In this document: in pieces, positions 17,613 through 27,379 of the stretch
Position numbering within the stretch: the stretch's first letter is position 1
Layout: every line of letters starts with the position of its first letter
Origin: DATLGB01 sp963724135
GTDB lineage: Bacteria > Actinomycetota > Thermoleophilia > Solirubrobacterales > Solirubrobacteraceae
Direction: 5' to 3'
DNA length: 64,000 bases
NCBI GenBank assembly: GCA_963724135.1
Contig: CAVRTA010000004.1
Location: 1,123,243 to 1,187,242 of the forward strand
Notes under the pieces: generated by a model
Told to the model about the DNA's origin: nothing
What the model saw: only the letters and a program-made list of their open reading frames with translations
The model's database searches: none
Translations under genes and position numbers: made by a program

Positions 17613-18276
17613 CGTCTTCACGCTGTTCCCGGACTGGTTCGACTGGTTCCGCGGCCAGCGCCACGTGCGCAACGCGGTCGCGCTCGGCTCGTCGCTGGAC
17701 GCGGTCGACTACCGCGAGACGACGACGCTGTCCGGCAGATCCGTCGACGACACGCCGTTCGGCGGCGGGGCGGGGATGGTGCTGCGCGTGGACGTGGTCG
17801 ATTGGGCGCTGCAGGCGCGCTACGGCGTCGATCCGGTGCAGCTGCGCTCTCAGCGGCGGGTGATCGCGCTCACGCCGGGCGGCCGCGTGCTCGACGAGGA
17901 GCTCGTGTGCGAGCTCGCCGAAGAGCCGGAGCTGACGCTGCTGTGCGGGCGCTACGAGGGCTTCGACGAGCGCATCCTCGAGCACTTCTGCACGGACCGG
18001 GTGTCGATCGGGCGCTACGTGCTGGCGGGCGGGGAGCTGGCGGCGATGGTGCTGCTCGACGCGGTGTTCCGCAAGCTGCCGGGCGCGCTGGGCGACGATG
18101 CATCGGCGCACGAGGAGTCGTTCTCGGCCGCTCTGGACGGGCTGCCGGAGTACCCGCATTACACGCGCCCCGCCGAGTACCGAGGCTGGCAGGTACCGGA
18201 GGTGCTTTTAGGCGGGCATCATGCGCGCATCGAAGAGTGGAGGCGCGAGCAGTCGCGGAACCGGTCGCTAGAGTGA
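17602..18276 (+). CDS. trmD: tRNA (guanine37-N1)-methyltransferase TrmD
   Basis: SPOUT-class knotted methyltransferase that makes m1G37 in tRNA and prevents frameshifting. MHADVFTLFPDWFDWF, TPFGGGAGMVLR, ALTPGGRVLDEEL, LLCGRYEGFDERI and the knot GRYVLAGGELAAMVLLDAV are all present; the C-terminal PHYTRPAEYRGWQVPEVLL and GHHARIEEWRRE end the 224-residue protein. Intact, overlapping rimM. In essential tRNA modification it is encoded beside L19 as in most bacteria. Confidence 0.96.
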   Translation: MHADVFTLFPDWFDWFRGQRHVRNAVALGSSLDAVDYRETTTLSGRSVDDTPFGGGAGMVLRVDVVDWALQARYGVDPVQLRSQRRVIALTPGGRVLDEELVCELAEEPELTLLCGRYEGFDERILEHFCTDRVSIGRYVLAGGELAAMVLLDAVFRKLPGALGDDASAHEESFSAALDGLPEYPHYTRPAEYRGWQVPEVLLGGHHARIEEWRREQSRNRSLE

Positions 18277-18321
18277 GCGGCCGCCCGCGCAGGCCTCGCT
18301 TGCAGCGGGTTCTTTCTCGCC

Positions 18322-18921
18322 ATGAGCACCGTCATCGACAGCCTCGAGCGCCAGCAGCTGCGGCGCGTTCCGCAGTTCGCTGCCGGCGATCGGGTGCGCG
18401 TGCACTTCCAGGTCGTCGAGGGCACGCGCCGCCGCACCCAGGTCTTCGAGGGCGTGGTGATCAAGCGCCAGGGCGCCGGCGTGCGCGAGACCTTCACGGT
18501 CCGCAAGCAGTCCTTCGGCGTCGGCGTGGAGCGCACGTTCCCCCTGCACTCGCCGAAGATCGAGAAGATCGAGGTCGCCGCTCGCGGCGACGTCCGGCGC
18601 GCCAAGCTCTACTACCTGCGCGGGCGTGTCGGCAAGCGCGCCCGCGTCCGCGAGCGTCGCTACGTCGGGCCGGAGGAGATCGTCGAGGGCGGCCTGCTCA
18701 CGATCGAGGCGACCGACGCCGAGGGCCACACCGCGGCGGAGCCCGAGATGGTCGAGGAGGCCGCGGTCGCCGCCGAGGTTCCGGTCGAGGAGACCGAGCC
18801 GGCCGCCGCCGAGGAGTCGCCCGCCGCCGAGGAGTCGCCCGCCGAGGAGTCGCCGGCCTCCGACGAGGAGCCTGCGCCCGATCCGCCCGCGGCCGACCCT
18901 GAGGGTCAAGAGCCGGTCTGA
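18322..18921 (+). CDS. rplS: 50S ribosomal protein L19 with a long acidic C-terminal tail
   Basis: Residues 1 to about 115 are ordinary L19 (FAAGDRVRVHFQVVEGTRRRTQVFEG, RETFTVRKQSFGVGVERTFPLHSPKIEKIEV, KLYYLRGRVGKRARVRERR). About 84 more residues follow, an Ala/Glu/Pro/Ser-rich tail with repeats of AEESP. L19 is usually about 115-120 aa, so the 199-aa product is far longer. The tail is open in the same frame with no indel. It would project from the 50S subunit near the 30S interface. A TAGAGT hexamer lies upstream at 18269-18274. Confidence 0.92.
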   Translation: MSTVIDSLERQQLRRVPQFAAGDRVRVHFQVVEGTRRRTQVFEGVVIKRQGAGVRETFTVRKQSFGVGVERTFPLHSPKIEKIEVAARGDVRRAKLYYLRGRVGKRARVRERRYVGPEEIVEGGLLTIEATDAEGHTAAEPEMVEEAAVAAEVPVEETEPAAAEESPAAEESPAEESPASDEEPAPDPPAADPEGQEPV

Positions 18922-18936
18922 CCCCGGCGGCGCGCC

Positions 18937-19550
18937 GTGTGGGGTCTGAAGAAGCCTGAGTCGACGGCCGGCTCGCTGCTCGAGCTGGTGATGATCGTCG
19001 CGGTCGCGCTCGGCCTCGCGCTCGGCATCCAGAAGTTCCTGATCAAGCCCTACCGGATCCCGAGCGAGTCGATGGTCCCGACCCTGAAGGTCGGCCAGCG
19101 CGTGCTCGTCAACCGCATCGGCCACGCCTTCTCCAAGCCCTCCGTCGGCGACGTCGTCGTCTTCCACCCGCCCAAGGGCGCCGAGTCGGCGCAGTGCGGC
19201 GTCGCGCACCCGCGCGAGTCGGTGTGCCCGGAGTCGGTCAACGCGAAGGACGACGTCAACTTCATCAAGCGCGTCGTCGCCGGGCCGGGCGACACGATCG
19301 CCGTCGAGGGCGGGCACGTCGATCCTCAACGGCAAGGAGCAGGAGGAGCCGTTCATCGCGCCCTGCGACCCCGGCGGCGGCTGCAACTTCCCGCGCGCCG
19401 ATCACGATTCCCGCCGGGCAGTACTTCATGATGGGCGACAACCGTGGGTCCTCCGACGACAGCCGCTACTGGGGACCCGTCCCCGACGACTGGATCATCG
19501 GCGGAGCCTTCGCCACCTACTGGCCTCCCGGCCGCATCGGACTGCTCTAG
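18937..19550 (+). CDS. lepB: Signal peptidase I; two frameshifts
   Basis: Type I signal peptidase that cleaves Sec signal peptides outside the membrane. The single N-terminal anchor (LLELVMIVAVALGLALGI), catalytic serine in PSESMVPTL, catalytic lysine in FIKRVVAGPGD and box E GDNRGSSDDSRYWG are all present. Extra bases near 19321 and 19400 break the frame; repaired length is about 203 aa. The start is GTG 18937, 15 nt after the rplS stop. It follows rplS in the conserved actinobacterial order. Confidence 0.93.
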
Positions 19551-19581
19551 TTTCGAGCCCGATGGGGGCGAGGAGCTGACG

Positions 19582-20262
19582 GTGGCCGAGCGGCGCGCGC
19601 GCAAGCGGGCCCGCCGGCGGCGCTCGACCGGATCGCGGCTGTTCGCTGCACGACCGCGGGCTCGGTCGTCCGCTTCGTCGCCGGCGCCGACGAAGCCGGC
19701 CGCGGGTGTCTCGCCGGGCCGCTGGTCGCCGCCGGCGTGCTGTTCGACATGGAGGTGCTGTCGCTCGCGGACCGGCGGGCGCTGTCGGCGCTCAACGACT
19801 CCAAGCAGCACACGGCCGAGATGCGCGAGGAGCTCTACCCGCGCGATCATGCGCATCGCGGCCCGCGTCGTCGTCACGTCGCGCTGCGTGCGCGGGATCG
19901 ACACCCGCGGGCTGCACGTGACCAACCTCGCCGCGCTGAGCGACTGCCTGCGCCAGCGTCGCGGTGCCCGGCGCGCTCTGCCTGTCCGACGGCTTCCCGG
20001 TCCCGGCGACCGGCTTCGACCAGCGCCCCGTCGATCGGCGGCGACCGGACGTCGGCGGCGATCGCCGCCGCCTCCGTCGATCGCCAAGGTCTCGCGCGAC
20101 CGTTTCATGCACCGTGCCGCCGAGCGCTACCCGGACTGGGAATTCGACGCGCACGTGGGCTACTCGACGCCCGAGCACCGCGCGGCGATCGAGCTCCACG
20201 GCATCTCGCCGCTGCACCGGCTGTCCTTCCAGTCCGTCGCTTATTCACAGCTCGCGCTGTGA
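19582..20262 (+). CDS. rnhB: Ribonuclease HII; at least five frameshifts
   Basis: Removes ribonucleotides from RNA-DNA hybrids. FVAGADEAGRGCLAGPLVAAGVL holds the D-E pair; ALNDSKQHTAEMRE, CVRGIDTRGLHVTN, LSDGFPVP and the C-terminal VSRDRFMHRAAE...YSTPEHRAAI are family-typical. Extra bases lie near 19842, 19954, 20033 and 20079, and at least one base is missing near 19615. The stretch 19625-19680 may hold three more insertions. Repaired length is about 224 aa. The start at GTG 19582 (VAERRARKRARR) is a best guess. Confidence 0.86.
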   Translation: MAERRARKRARRRRSTGSRLFAARPRARSSASSPAPTKPAAGVSPGRWSPPACCSTWRCCRSRTGGRCRRSTTPSSTRPRCARSSTRAIMRIAARVVVTSRCVRGIDTRGLHVTNLAALSDCLRQRRGARRALPVRRLPGPGDRLRPAPRRSAATGRRRRSPPPPSIAKVSRDRFMHRAAERYPDWEFDAHVGYSTPEHRAAIELHGISPLHRLSFQSVAYSQLAL

Positions 20263-20315
20263 TTTGTCACATCCGCGTCTAGATCGGTAACAGCGCGGCG
20301 CGGGATGCTCCCGCC

Positions 20316-20687
20316 GTGATGACGGACGACCTGCGACACGCGCTCGGGAGGGCGGGGGAGGAGCACGCGGCTCGGCATTTCGAGCGGCTCGGCTTCGACG
20401 TCCTCGCGCGGCGCCATCGCACCCGCTTCGGCGAGCTGGACCTCGTGGTACGCGATGGCGGGCTGCTGGTGTTCGCGGAGGTCAAGGCGCGGCGGGCGGG
20501 CTCGGGGCGGCCGTTCGACAGCCTGCACGACCCCAAGCAGCGCCAGGTGCGCCGGATGGCGGCCGCGTGGCTGCACGACGCGGCGGAGCGCCCGTTCTTC
20601 GAGTTCCTGCGCTTCGACGCCGTGGGCGTGACGGTCGGCGCGCGCGGCGAGCTGGTCGCGCTGGAGCATCTCGAGGGGGCGTTCTGA
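20316..20687 (+). CDS. yraN: YraN/UPF0102-family putative endonuclease
   Basis: 123 aa with the Holliday-junction-resolvase-like core: GRAGEEHAARHFERLGFDVLARRHR, then GELDLVVRDGGLLVFAEVKARR, which carries the E-x-D...E-V-K catalytic set. This small family is nearly always next to rnhB/comM/dprA. Its exact activity is unproven in most species. The start is GTG 20316 or ATG 20319. The stop overlaps the comM start (TGATG). Intact. Confidence 0.9.
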   Translation: MMTDDLRHALGRAGEEHAARHFERLGFDVLARRHRTRFGELDLVVRDGGLLVFAEVKARRAGSGRPFDSLHDPKQRQVRRMAAAWLHDAAERPFFEFLRFDAVGVTVGARGELVALEHLEGAF

Positions 20688-22198
20688 TGCTCGCGCGCGT
20701 GCACTCGTTCGCCATCGACGGCGTCGAGACGCGCTGCGTCACCGTCGAGGCGGACGTGCGCCTCGGGCTGCCGGCCTTCAACGTGGTGGGGCTCGCCGAC
20801 AAGTCGGTGCGCGAGGCGCGCGAGCGCGTGCGCGGCGCGATGCACAACAGCGGCTTCGAGTTCCCGCAGAAGCGCATCACCGTCAACCTCGCGCCCGCCT
20901 ACCTGCGCAAGGAGGGGCCGCACTTCGACCTGCCGCTGGCCATCGCGGTGCTGGCGGCCAGCGAGCAGATCGCCGTCGGGGCCCTCGCGGAGACCGCCTT
21001 CATCGGCGAGCTGTCGATGTCGGGGGACGTCAGTCCGGTGCGGGGTGCGCTCGCCGTCGCCGAGGGCGTGCGGGACGCGCGCCTGAAGAGGCTGATGCTG
21101 CCGGCCGCGCGTGCCGGCGAGGCGGCGCTGGTGGACGGGGTCGAGACGCTCGGCATCGATTCGCTGGTGCACGCGGTCGCCGTGCTGCGCGGCGAGGCGG
21201 AGCCGGCGGTGGCGGAGCCCGCCCAGCGGCCCGCCCTGTTCGACGATCCGGTCGACCTCGCCGACGTCCGCGGCCACAGCGGGCTGATCCCGGCCGTCGA
21301 GGTCGCCGCGGCCGGCGGTCACAACCTGTTCATGCACGGCCCTCCGGGCACCGGCAAGACGATGATCGCGCGGCGCCTGTCGACGCTGCTGCCGCCACTG
21401 ACGCGCGAGGAGGCGATCGAGGTCACGCGCATCCACTCGATCGCCGGCTGCCACGACGGGCGCGGGCTGGTCACCGAGCGGCCGTTCCGGGCGCCGCACC
21501 ACCTGATCTCGCCGAGCGGCCTGGTCGGCGGCGGGGCGACGCCGCAGCCGGGCGAGATCACGCTCGCGCACCGCGGCGTGCTGTTCCTCGACGAGCTCTC
21601 GGAGTTCAACCGCAGCGCGCTGGAGGCGCTGCGCCAGCCGCTCGAGGACGGCCGGGTGGTGGTGGTCCGCGCGCAGCGCGTGCTCACGTTCCCGACCGGG
21701 GCGATGGTCGTCGCCGCCTCGAACCCCTGCGCCTGCGGCCTCGGCGACGAGCGCTGCCGCTGCACCGCGGCGGACCGGGCCCGTCACCGCCGGCGGCTGT
21801 CCGGACCGCTGCTCGACCGCATGGACATCACGATCCACGTCGGCCGGCCGGACGCCGCGCGCATGCGCGAGGACGGGGCACCGACCTCGGCGGCGGTGCG
21901 CGAGCGGGTCGTCGCCGCGCGCGACCGCCAGATCGCCCGCCTGCGCGGGACGCCGGCGACCTGCAACGCGCAGATGACGCCGCACATGCTGCGCGAGCTC
22001 GCCCGGGTCACCCCCTCCGCGCGCCGGCGGTTGTTCGAGCTCTACGACTCCGAGGCCCTGACCGCGCGTGGCCACCATCGCGTCCTGCGCGTCGCCCGGA
22101 CGATCGCCGATCTCGGGGAGTCCGAGGAGGTGGGGCCGGAGCACATCTGCGCCGCGCTGGTCATGCGCACCGACACCGCGACCCCGCTGGCGGCGTGA
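20687..22198 (+). CDS. comM: ComM/YifB family Mg-chelatase-like AAA ATPase
   Basis: 503 aa. The N-terminal Lon-protease-like domain (RVHSFAIDGVETRCVTVEADV ... LPAFNVVGLADKSVREARERV) is followed by the AAA+ core: P-loop GPPGTGKTMIARRL, Walker B GVLFLDELSEF, and the zinc-like CACGLGDERCRC insert. A C-terminal Mg-chelatase-like domain follows. ComM is a branch-migration helicase for natural transformation. Its place between yraN and dprA is conserved. It is free of frameshifts although both flanks are damaged. Confidence 0.94.
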   Translation: MLARVHSFAIDGVETRCVTVEADVRLGLPAFNVVGLADKSVREARERVRGAMHNSGFEFPQKRITVNLAPAYLRKEGPHFDLPLAIAVLAASEQIAVGALAETAFIGELSMSGDVSPVRGALAVAEGVRDARLKRLMLPAARAGEAALVDGVETLGIDSLVHAVAVLRGEAEPAVAEPAQRPALFDDPVDLADVRGHSGLIPAVEVAAAGGHNLFMHGPPGTGKTMIARRLSTLLPPLTREEAIEVTRIHSIAGCHDGRGLVTERPFRAPHHLISPSGLVGGGATPQPGEITLAHRGVLFLDELSEFNRSALEALRQPLEDGRVVVVRAQRVLTFPTGAMVVAASNPCACGLGDERCRCTAADRARHRRRLSGPLLDRMDITIHVGRPDAARMREDGAPTSAAVRERVVAARDRQIARLRGTPATCNAQMTPHMLRELARVTPSARRRLFELYDSEALTARGHHRVLRVARTIADLGESEEVGPEHICAALVMRTDTATPLAA

Positions 22199-23307
22199 GC
22201 GTCGATGCCTGCCCGCGGTGCCTGCGGCGCACCGAGCTGATCGCGTGGCTGTCCGGCCACATCGAGCAGGAGTGGCGCCTGCGACGCGGCCGGCCCCAGC
22301 TCCTCGCGCTGCCCGACGACGAGCTGCTGCGCTGGGCCGGCCTGCCCGAGGTCGCTGCGCGCTACCGGGACTTCAGGTCCGCGTTCGCGACCGACCGCCT
22401 GCTGGCGGCGGGGATGGGCGCGGCGTGCGGGTGCTCGGCGGCGTATCCGCCTGGGCTGCGGGACCTCCCGGACCCGCCCGCGGTCCTGCACTGGCTCGGA
22501 GACGCGCGATTGCTGGGCACGGCGGGAGTGGGGATCGTGGGGGCGCGGCGCGCCTCCGCGTACGGGCTCGAGGTCGCGCGCGGCCTGGGGCGAGGCCTGG
22601 CGGCGACGGGCCTGACGGTCGTCTCGGGGATGGCGATGGGCGTCGACTCGGCCGCGCACGCCGGCGCGCTCGAGGCGGGCGTGACGATCGCCGTGCTGGC
22701 GACGGGCGCCGACCGCCCGTACCCCGCGAACGGCTTCGGCCTTCATCGCCGCATCCTCGCCGCGGGCTGCGTCGTCTCCGAGCTGCCGCCGGGCACCGAG
22801 CCGCGCCGCTGGGCCTTCCCGGCGCGCAACCGCATCATCGCCGCCCTCTCGCGCGGCACCGTCGTCGTCGAGGGCGGCGAGCGCTCGGGCTCGCTGATCA
22901 CGGCCGACTTCGCCTCCGAGCTCGGCCGCTTCGTCGGCGCGGTACCGGGCCACGTCACCGCCAACGGCTCCGCGGGTCCACACGCGCTGCTCAAGGTCGG
23001 CGCCGAGGTGATCCGGTCTACGGAGGACGTGCTCGACCTGGTGCACGGCGCGGGCGCGGTCACGATGCCCCTGATCGTGGGCGCGGGCCCGCGCCCGGCG
23101 CCGTCCGCAGCCGCCGCCGCGCCCGACGACCTGCCCGCCGAGCTCGCCGCCCTGCTCGCCCGCGTCGAGGCCGGAGCGGGCTCGCTCGCCGAGCTCACCG
23201 ACGACCCGCCGAGGGGCTGCGCGTCGCCGCCGGCCTCGGGGAGCTCGAGTCGCGCGGCCTCGTCCGCCGCGTGTTCGGCGGGCGCTACATCCGGGCACAT
23301 GGCCTAG
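22195..23307 (+). CDS. dprA: DNA-processing protein DprA; frameshifted near the 3' end
   Basis: DprA loads RecA on incoming single-stranded DNA. The Rossmann core is complete: GIVGARRASAYGLEVARGL, VVSGMAMGVDSAAHAGAL, VLATGADRPYPANGFGLH, FPARNRIIAALSRGTVVVEGG and RSGSLITADFASELGR. The C-terminal winged helix (AGSLAELTDDPPEGLRVAAGLGELESRGLVRRVFGGRYIRA) needs one missing base near 23211 and one extra base near 23300. It then ends at TAG 23305-23307, about 370 aa. The GTG start overlaps the comM stop. The stop shares CTAG with the convergent methyltransferase. Confidence 0.91.
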   Translation: MSVDACPRCLRRTELIAWLSGHIEQEWRLRRGRPQLLALPDDELLRWAGLPEVAARYRDFRSAFATDRLLAAGMGAACGCSAAYPPGLRDLPDPPAVLHWLGDARLLGTAGVGIVGARRASAYGLEVARGLGRGLAATGLTVVSGMAMGVDSAAHAGALEAGVTIAVLATGADRPYPANGFGLHRRILAAGCVVSELPPGTEPRRWAFPARNRIIAALSRGTVVVEGGERSGSLITADFASELGRFVGAVPGHVTANGSAGPHALLKVGAEVIRSTEDVLDLVHGAGAVTMPLIVGAGPRPAPSAAAAAPDDLPAELAALLARVEAGAGSLAELTDDPPRGCASPPASGSSSRAASSAACSAGATSGHMA

Positions 23308-23997
23308 CGCGGCCGGACCGCCACCGTCACGTGGAACGGCGACGCGCGCCAGACGCGCTCGGGCGCCCCGAACCCCGCGACGCGCAGCAGCCCGTCGAGC
23401 GCCGACGGCGTGATGCCCCAGAACCAGTTGCCGTAGCCCGCGTCGCGGGTCGAACGGCGAGGTGACGCCGACCGCCGGGCCGCCCGGGGCGCCGGCGTAC
23501 GCACGGCGCGCGCCGTCGTCCAGTGCTGGGTACAGCACGCAGGCTCCCGGCACCCCGGGCATGTCGGGCAGGACCTCGGTGGCCAGCAGCAGCCACTCGC
23601 GCGTGACGCTGCGCAGGCGCTCCAGCGTCAGAACGGGGTTCGGCGCGTGGTACAGGACGCCCGAGCACCAGACCACGTCGTGGGCGCCGGCCTCCGCGAG
23701 GACGGCCTCGTCGTGGAGGTCACCGCAGACGAAGCGGACGGCAGAGTCGCGGCGTGCGCGCTCCGCCTCGAACTCCCCGGTCGCGCCCATGACGTCCACG
23801 CCGGTGACCGCCGTCGCGCCCGCCTCCTCGGCCGCGAAGGCGACGGCTCCGTGAACGCTCCACATGCAGCCGACGTCGAGGAAGGAGCGGCCGGCTGCGT
23901 ACTCGCGCACGATCTCGAGCCGGTCGACGCGAGTCCGCGACAGCCGCGCGCGCAGGCGGTTGGCGGCGATCCAGGTGCGGGCGAGCACGGGCGGCAT
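23304..23997 (-). CDS. Class I SAM-dependent methyltransferase; one frameshift
   Basis: About 230 aa after removing one extra base near 23442. Motif I is SFLDVGCMWSVHG, followed by acidic VTGVDVMGA, VRFVCGDLHDE, and the post-motif DVVWCSGVLYHAPNPVLTLERLRSV. The pattern fits a Methyltransf_11/23 protein acting on a small molecule or lipid; the substrate is unknown. Start ATG 23997 is chosen because it avoids overlap with thiD, which diverges 14 bp away. It converges with dprA. Confidence 0.82.
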
Positions 23998-24011
23998 CGT
24001 AGGCTCGCCTC

Positions 24012-24830
<819 letters not shown>

Positions 24831-24834
<4 letters not shown>

Positions 24835-25081
24835 AGTTCCTGCGCATGCGACCGGGCCACGGCGAGCAGCTGATCGCCGAGGGTGACGTGGAGGTCGCCG
24901 CGGAGGAGCAGGCGCTGATCGAGGAGTTCCGGCGCCAGCTCGACGCCGGGATGTGGGCCGCGGTGCCGGTCGACGTCGCAGTCGGGGCGCCGGGAGGCCA
25001 CGATGGTCCAGGCCTTCGACGAGATCCCGCGCGACACCGATCGCGTCATCTTCTTCCCCCGCGCCGCCGGCGGCGCGATGA
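24831..25081 (+). CDS. Small conserved hypothetical protein downstream of thiD; frameshifted
   Basis: About 82 aa after repair: KFLRMRPGHGEQLIAEGDVE, acidic helix AAEEQALIEEFRRQLDAG, W-A-A-V-P, then RREATMVQAFDEIPRDTDRV and IFFPRAAGG. Extra bases are inferred near 24987 and 25077. The second one would make the stop TGA overlap the next ATG (ATGA). No signal peptide or known motif. I do not recognise the family. Its overlap with thiD and the next gene suggests a small operon. Confidence 0.55.
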
Positions 25082-25693
25082 TCGTGTCGCGCTCGTCGCC
25101 TCCGCGATCGTCGTCATCGCCCTGCTGTGGGAGGCGACGCTGCCTCTGTGGGAGCGCCTCGCCGCACGCATCCGCGCCGCGCCGCGCCGCGCGCGCGGAG
25201 GGCATCCCCGTCTACGACCCGGGCCGCGAGCGCCGCGCCGAGCAGCGCGCCCGCGAGCTCCTGCGCTCCTGCGTCAACGAGGAGGAGTGGGAGATGTACC
25301 GCGACCTCGGCTTCCTGCGCGTGTGGGGCGGCCAGGCCGGCGGCCCCGAGGAGGGCTGGGACCTCGGCGGCGCGCCGTACGCCTACCTCGTCTACCCGCA
25401 CAAGCCGATCGTCGCCTACCTGCCGCAGACCGGCCAGCTGCTCAACGAGTACTGCGTCGAGTTCCCGGACGACACCAAGCCGTTCGGCTCGCCGCGCCTG
25501 CCCGGACTCCGACGACGTCCTGGCCAAGTGGATGGCGCTCAAGGGCGACGAGCAGCGGCTGATCGGCTCGGCCAACCTGCACCTGCCGGGCCGCCAGATC
25601 GACCCGCGCAAGGTCCAGCGCGACCTCTGGCGCCTGCGCCAGTGGGAGCGCTCGCGCCTCCAGCGCGCCGCGCGCGAGGCCGTCGACCACTAG
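25078..25693 (+). CDS. Hypothetical membrane-anchored protein; frameshifted
   Basis: About 204 aa after repair (missing base near 25090, extra bases near 25197 and 25504). One N-terminal hydrophobic helix (VASAIVVIALLWEATL) is followed by a basic segment, GIPVYDPGRERRAEQRAREL, then a soluble domain: NEEEWEMYRDLGFLRVWG, PYAYLVYPHKPIVAYLPQTG, LLNEYCVEFPDDT, and a basic helical C-terminus. Not a family I recognise by name; the soluble part recalls conserved actinobacterial proteins of unknown function. ilvD starts 13 nt downstream. Confidence 0.65.
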
Positions 25694-25706
25694 TGGCCCG
25701 TCACTG

Positions 25707-27379
25707 ATGGACCTCAAGCACCGCTCCCGGCGCTCACGGACGGGCCGCACCGCGCGGCCGCGCGCGCCTACCTGCACGGCATCGGCTTCGACGCCGAGGC
25801 GCTCGCGAAGCCGATCATCGGCGTCGCCATCACCTGGATCGAGACGATGCCGTGCAACTTCCACCTGCGCGCGCTCGCCGCGCAAGGTCAAGGAGGGCAT
25901 CCGCGAGGCCGGCGGCACGCCGATGGAGCTCAACACGATCGCGATCTCCGACGGGATCACGATGGGCACGAGCGGCATGAAGACGAGCCTCGTCAGCCGC
26001 GAGGTGATCGCCGACTCGATCGAACTCGTCGCCGAGGGCCACCTGTTCGACGCGCTGGTCGTCCTCACCGGCTGCGACAAGACGATCCCCGGCGGCGCGA
26101 TGGCGCTCGCGCGCGCTCAACGTCCCCGGCGTCCTGCTCTACGGCGGCTCGATCCTGCCCGGCCACTGGCGCGGCCACGACGTGACGATCCAGGACGTCT
26201 TCGAGGCCGTCGGCGCGCATGCCGCCGGCCAGATCTCCGACGAGGACCTCGCCGACCTCGAGAAGCACGCGAGCCCGGGCGCGGGCGCCTGCGGAGCCCA
26301 GTTCACCGCCAACACGATGGGCATGGTGTTCGAGATCCTCGGGCTCTCGCCGATCCGGCTCGAGCATGGTCCCGGCCGAGGACGGCCGCAAGCCGGAGGT
26401 CGCCAAGGAGGCGGGCCGGCTCGTGATGGACGTGCTCCGGCGCGGGCTCCGGCCCCGCGACATCATCACCCGCGAGGGGCTCGAGAACGCGATCGCCGCC
26501 ATCGCCACCAGCGGCGGCTCGACCAACGGCGTCCTGCACCTGATGGCGCTCGCCAAGGAGGCGGGCGTCGAGCTCGGCCTGCAGGACTTCGACCGCATCT
26601 CCGAGGCGACGGCGACCACGTGCGACCTCAAGCCCGGCGGGCCGCTACGTCGCCGTCGGACCTCTATCGAGGCCGGCGGCGTCCCGCTCGTCGCCAAGCG
26701 CCTGCTCGAGCTCGGCGTCCTGCACGAGGACAACCCGACGGTCACCGGCCAGACGATCGGCGAGATCGCCCGCGCCGCCGTCGAGACGGACGGCCAGGAC
26801 GTCGTGCTCCCCGCCGACGCGCCGCTCAAGCCGACCGGCGGTCTAGCGATCCTCGCGCGGCAACCTCGCGCCCGAGGGCTCGGTGGTCAAGCTCTGCGGC
26901 CACGAGCGCCGCTACCACCAGGGGCCCGCGCGCGTGTTCGAGGGCGAGGAGGCGGCGATGGAGGCCGTCACCACGGGCCAGATCAACGCGGGCGACGTGC
27001 TCGTCATCCGCAACGAGGGCCCCGTCGGCGGGCCGGGCATGCGCGAGATGCTCGCCGTCACCGCCGCGCTCGCCGGGCACGGCATGGGCGAGCACGTCGC
27101 CCTGCTCACCGACGGCCGCTTCTCCGGCGCCACGCGCGGCTTCATGGCCGGCCACGTCGCGCCCGAGGCGGTCCGGGGCGGGCCGATCGCCGCCGTCCGC
27201 GAGGGCGACACCATCACCATCGACGTCGAGAAGCGACGGATGGACGTCGAGCTCAGCGACGACGAGATCGCACAGCGGGTCGCCGACTACGACGTCCCGC
27301 CGCCGACCGCACGACGGGCGTGCTGGCGAAGTACGCGAAGCTCGTCTCGAGCGCCGCCGAGGGCGCCATCACCAGATAG
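25707..27379 (+). CDS. ilvD: Dihydroxy-acid dehydratase; nine frameshifts
   Basis: IlvD dehydrates 2,3-dihydroxy-isovalerate and -methylvalerate in branched-chain amino acid synthesis using an Fe-S cluster. SDGITMGTSGMKTSLVSRE, VVLTGCDKTIPGGAMA and ACGAQFTANTMGMVFEILG carry the cluster cysteines; RNEGPVGGPGMREML, LLTDGRFSGATRGFM and TGVLAKYAKLVSSA follow. Bases are missing near 25730 and 27310, and extra near 25883, 26115, 26356, 26642, 26658, 26668 and 26855. Three lie within 27 nt and restore the frame. Repaired length about 555 aa is normal. Confidence 0.92.

Noticed and set aside
20258..20271. tgtga-tttg-tcaca just after rnhB, resembling a CRP site.
   Set aside because: The spacer is 4, not 6, bases and half of it is the rnhB stop codon; a chance match is likely.
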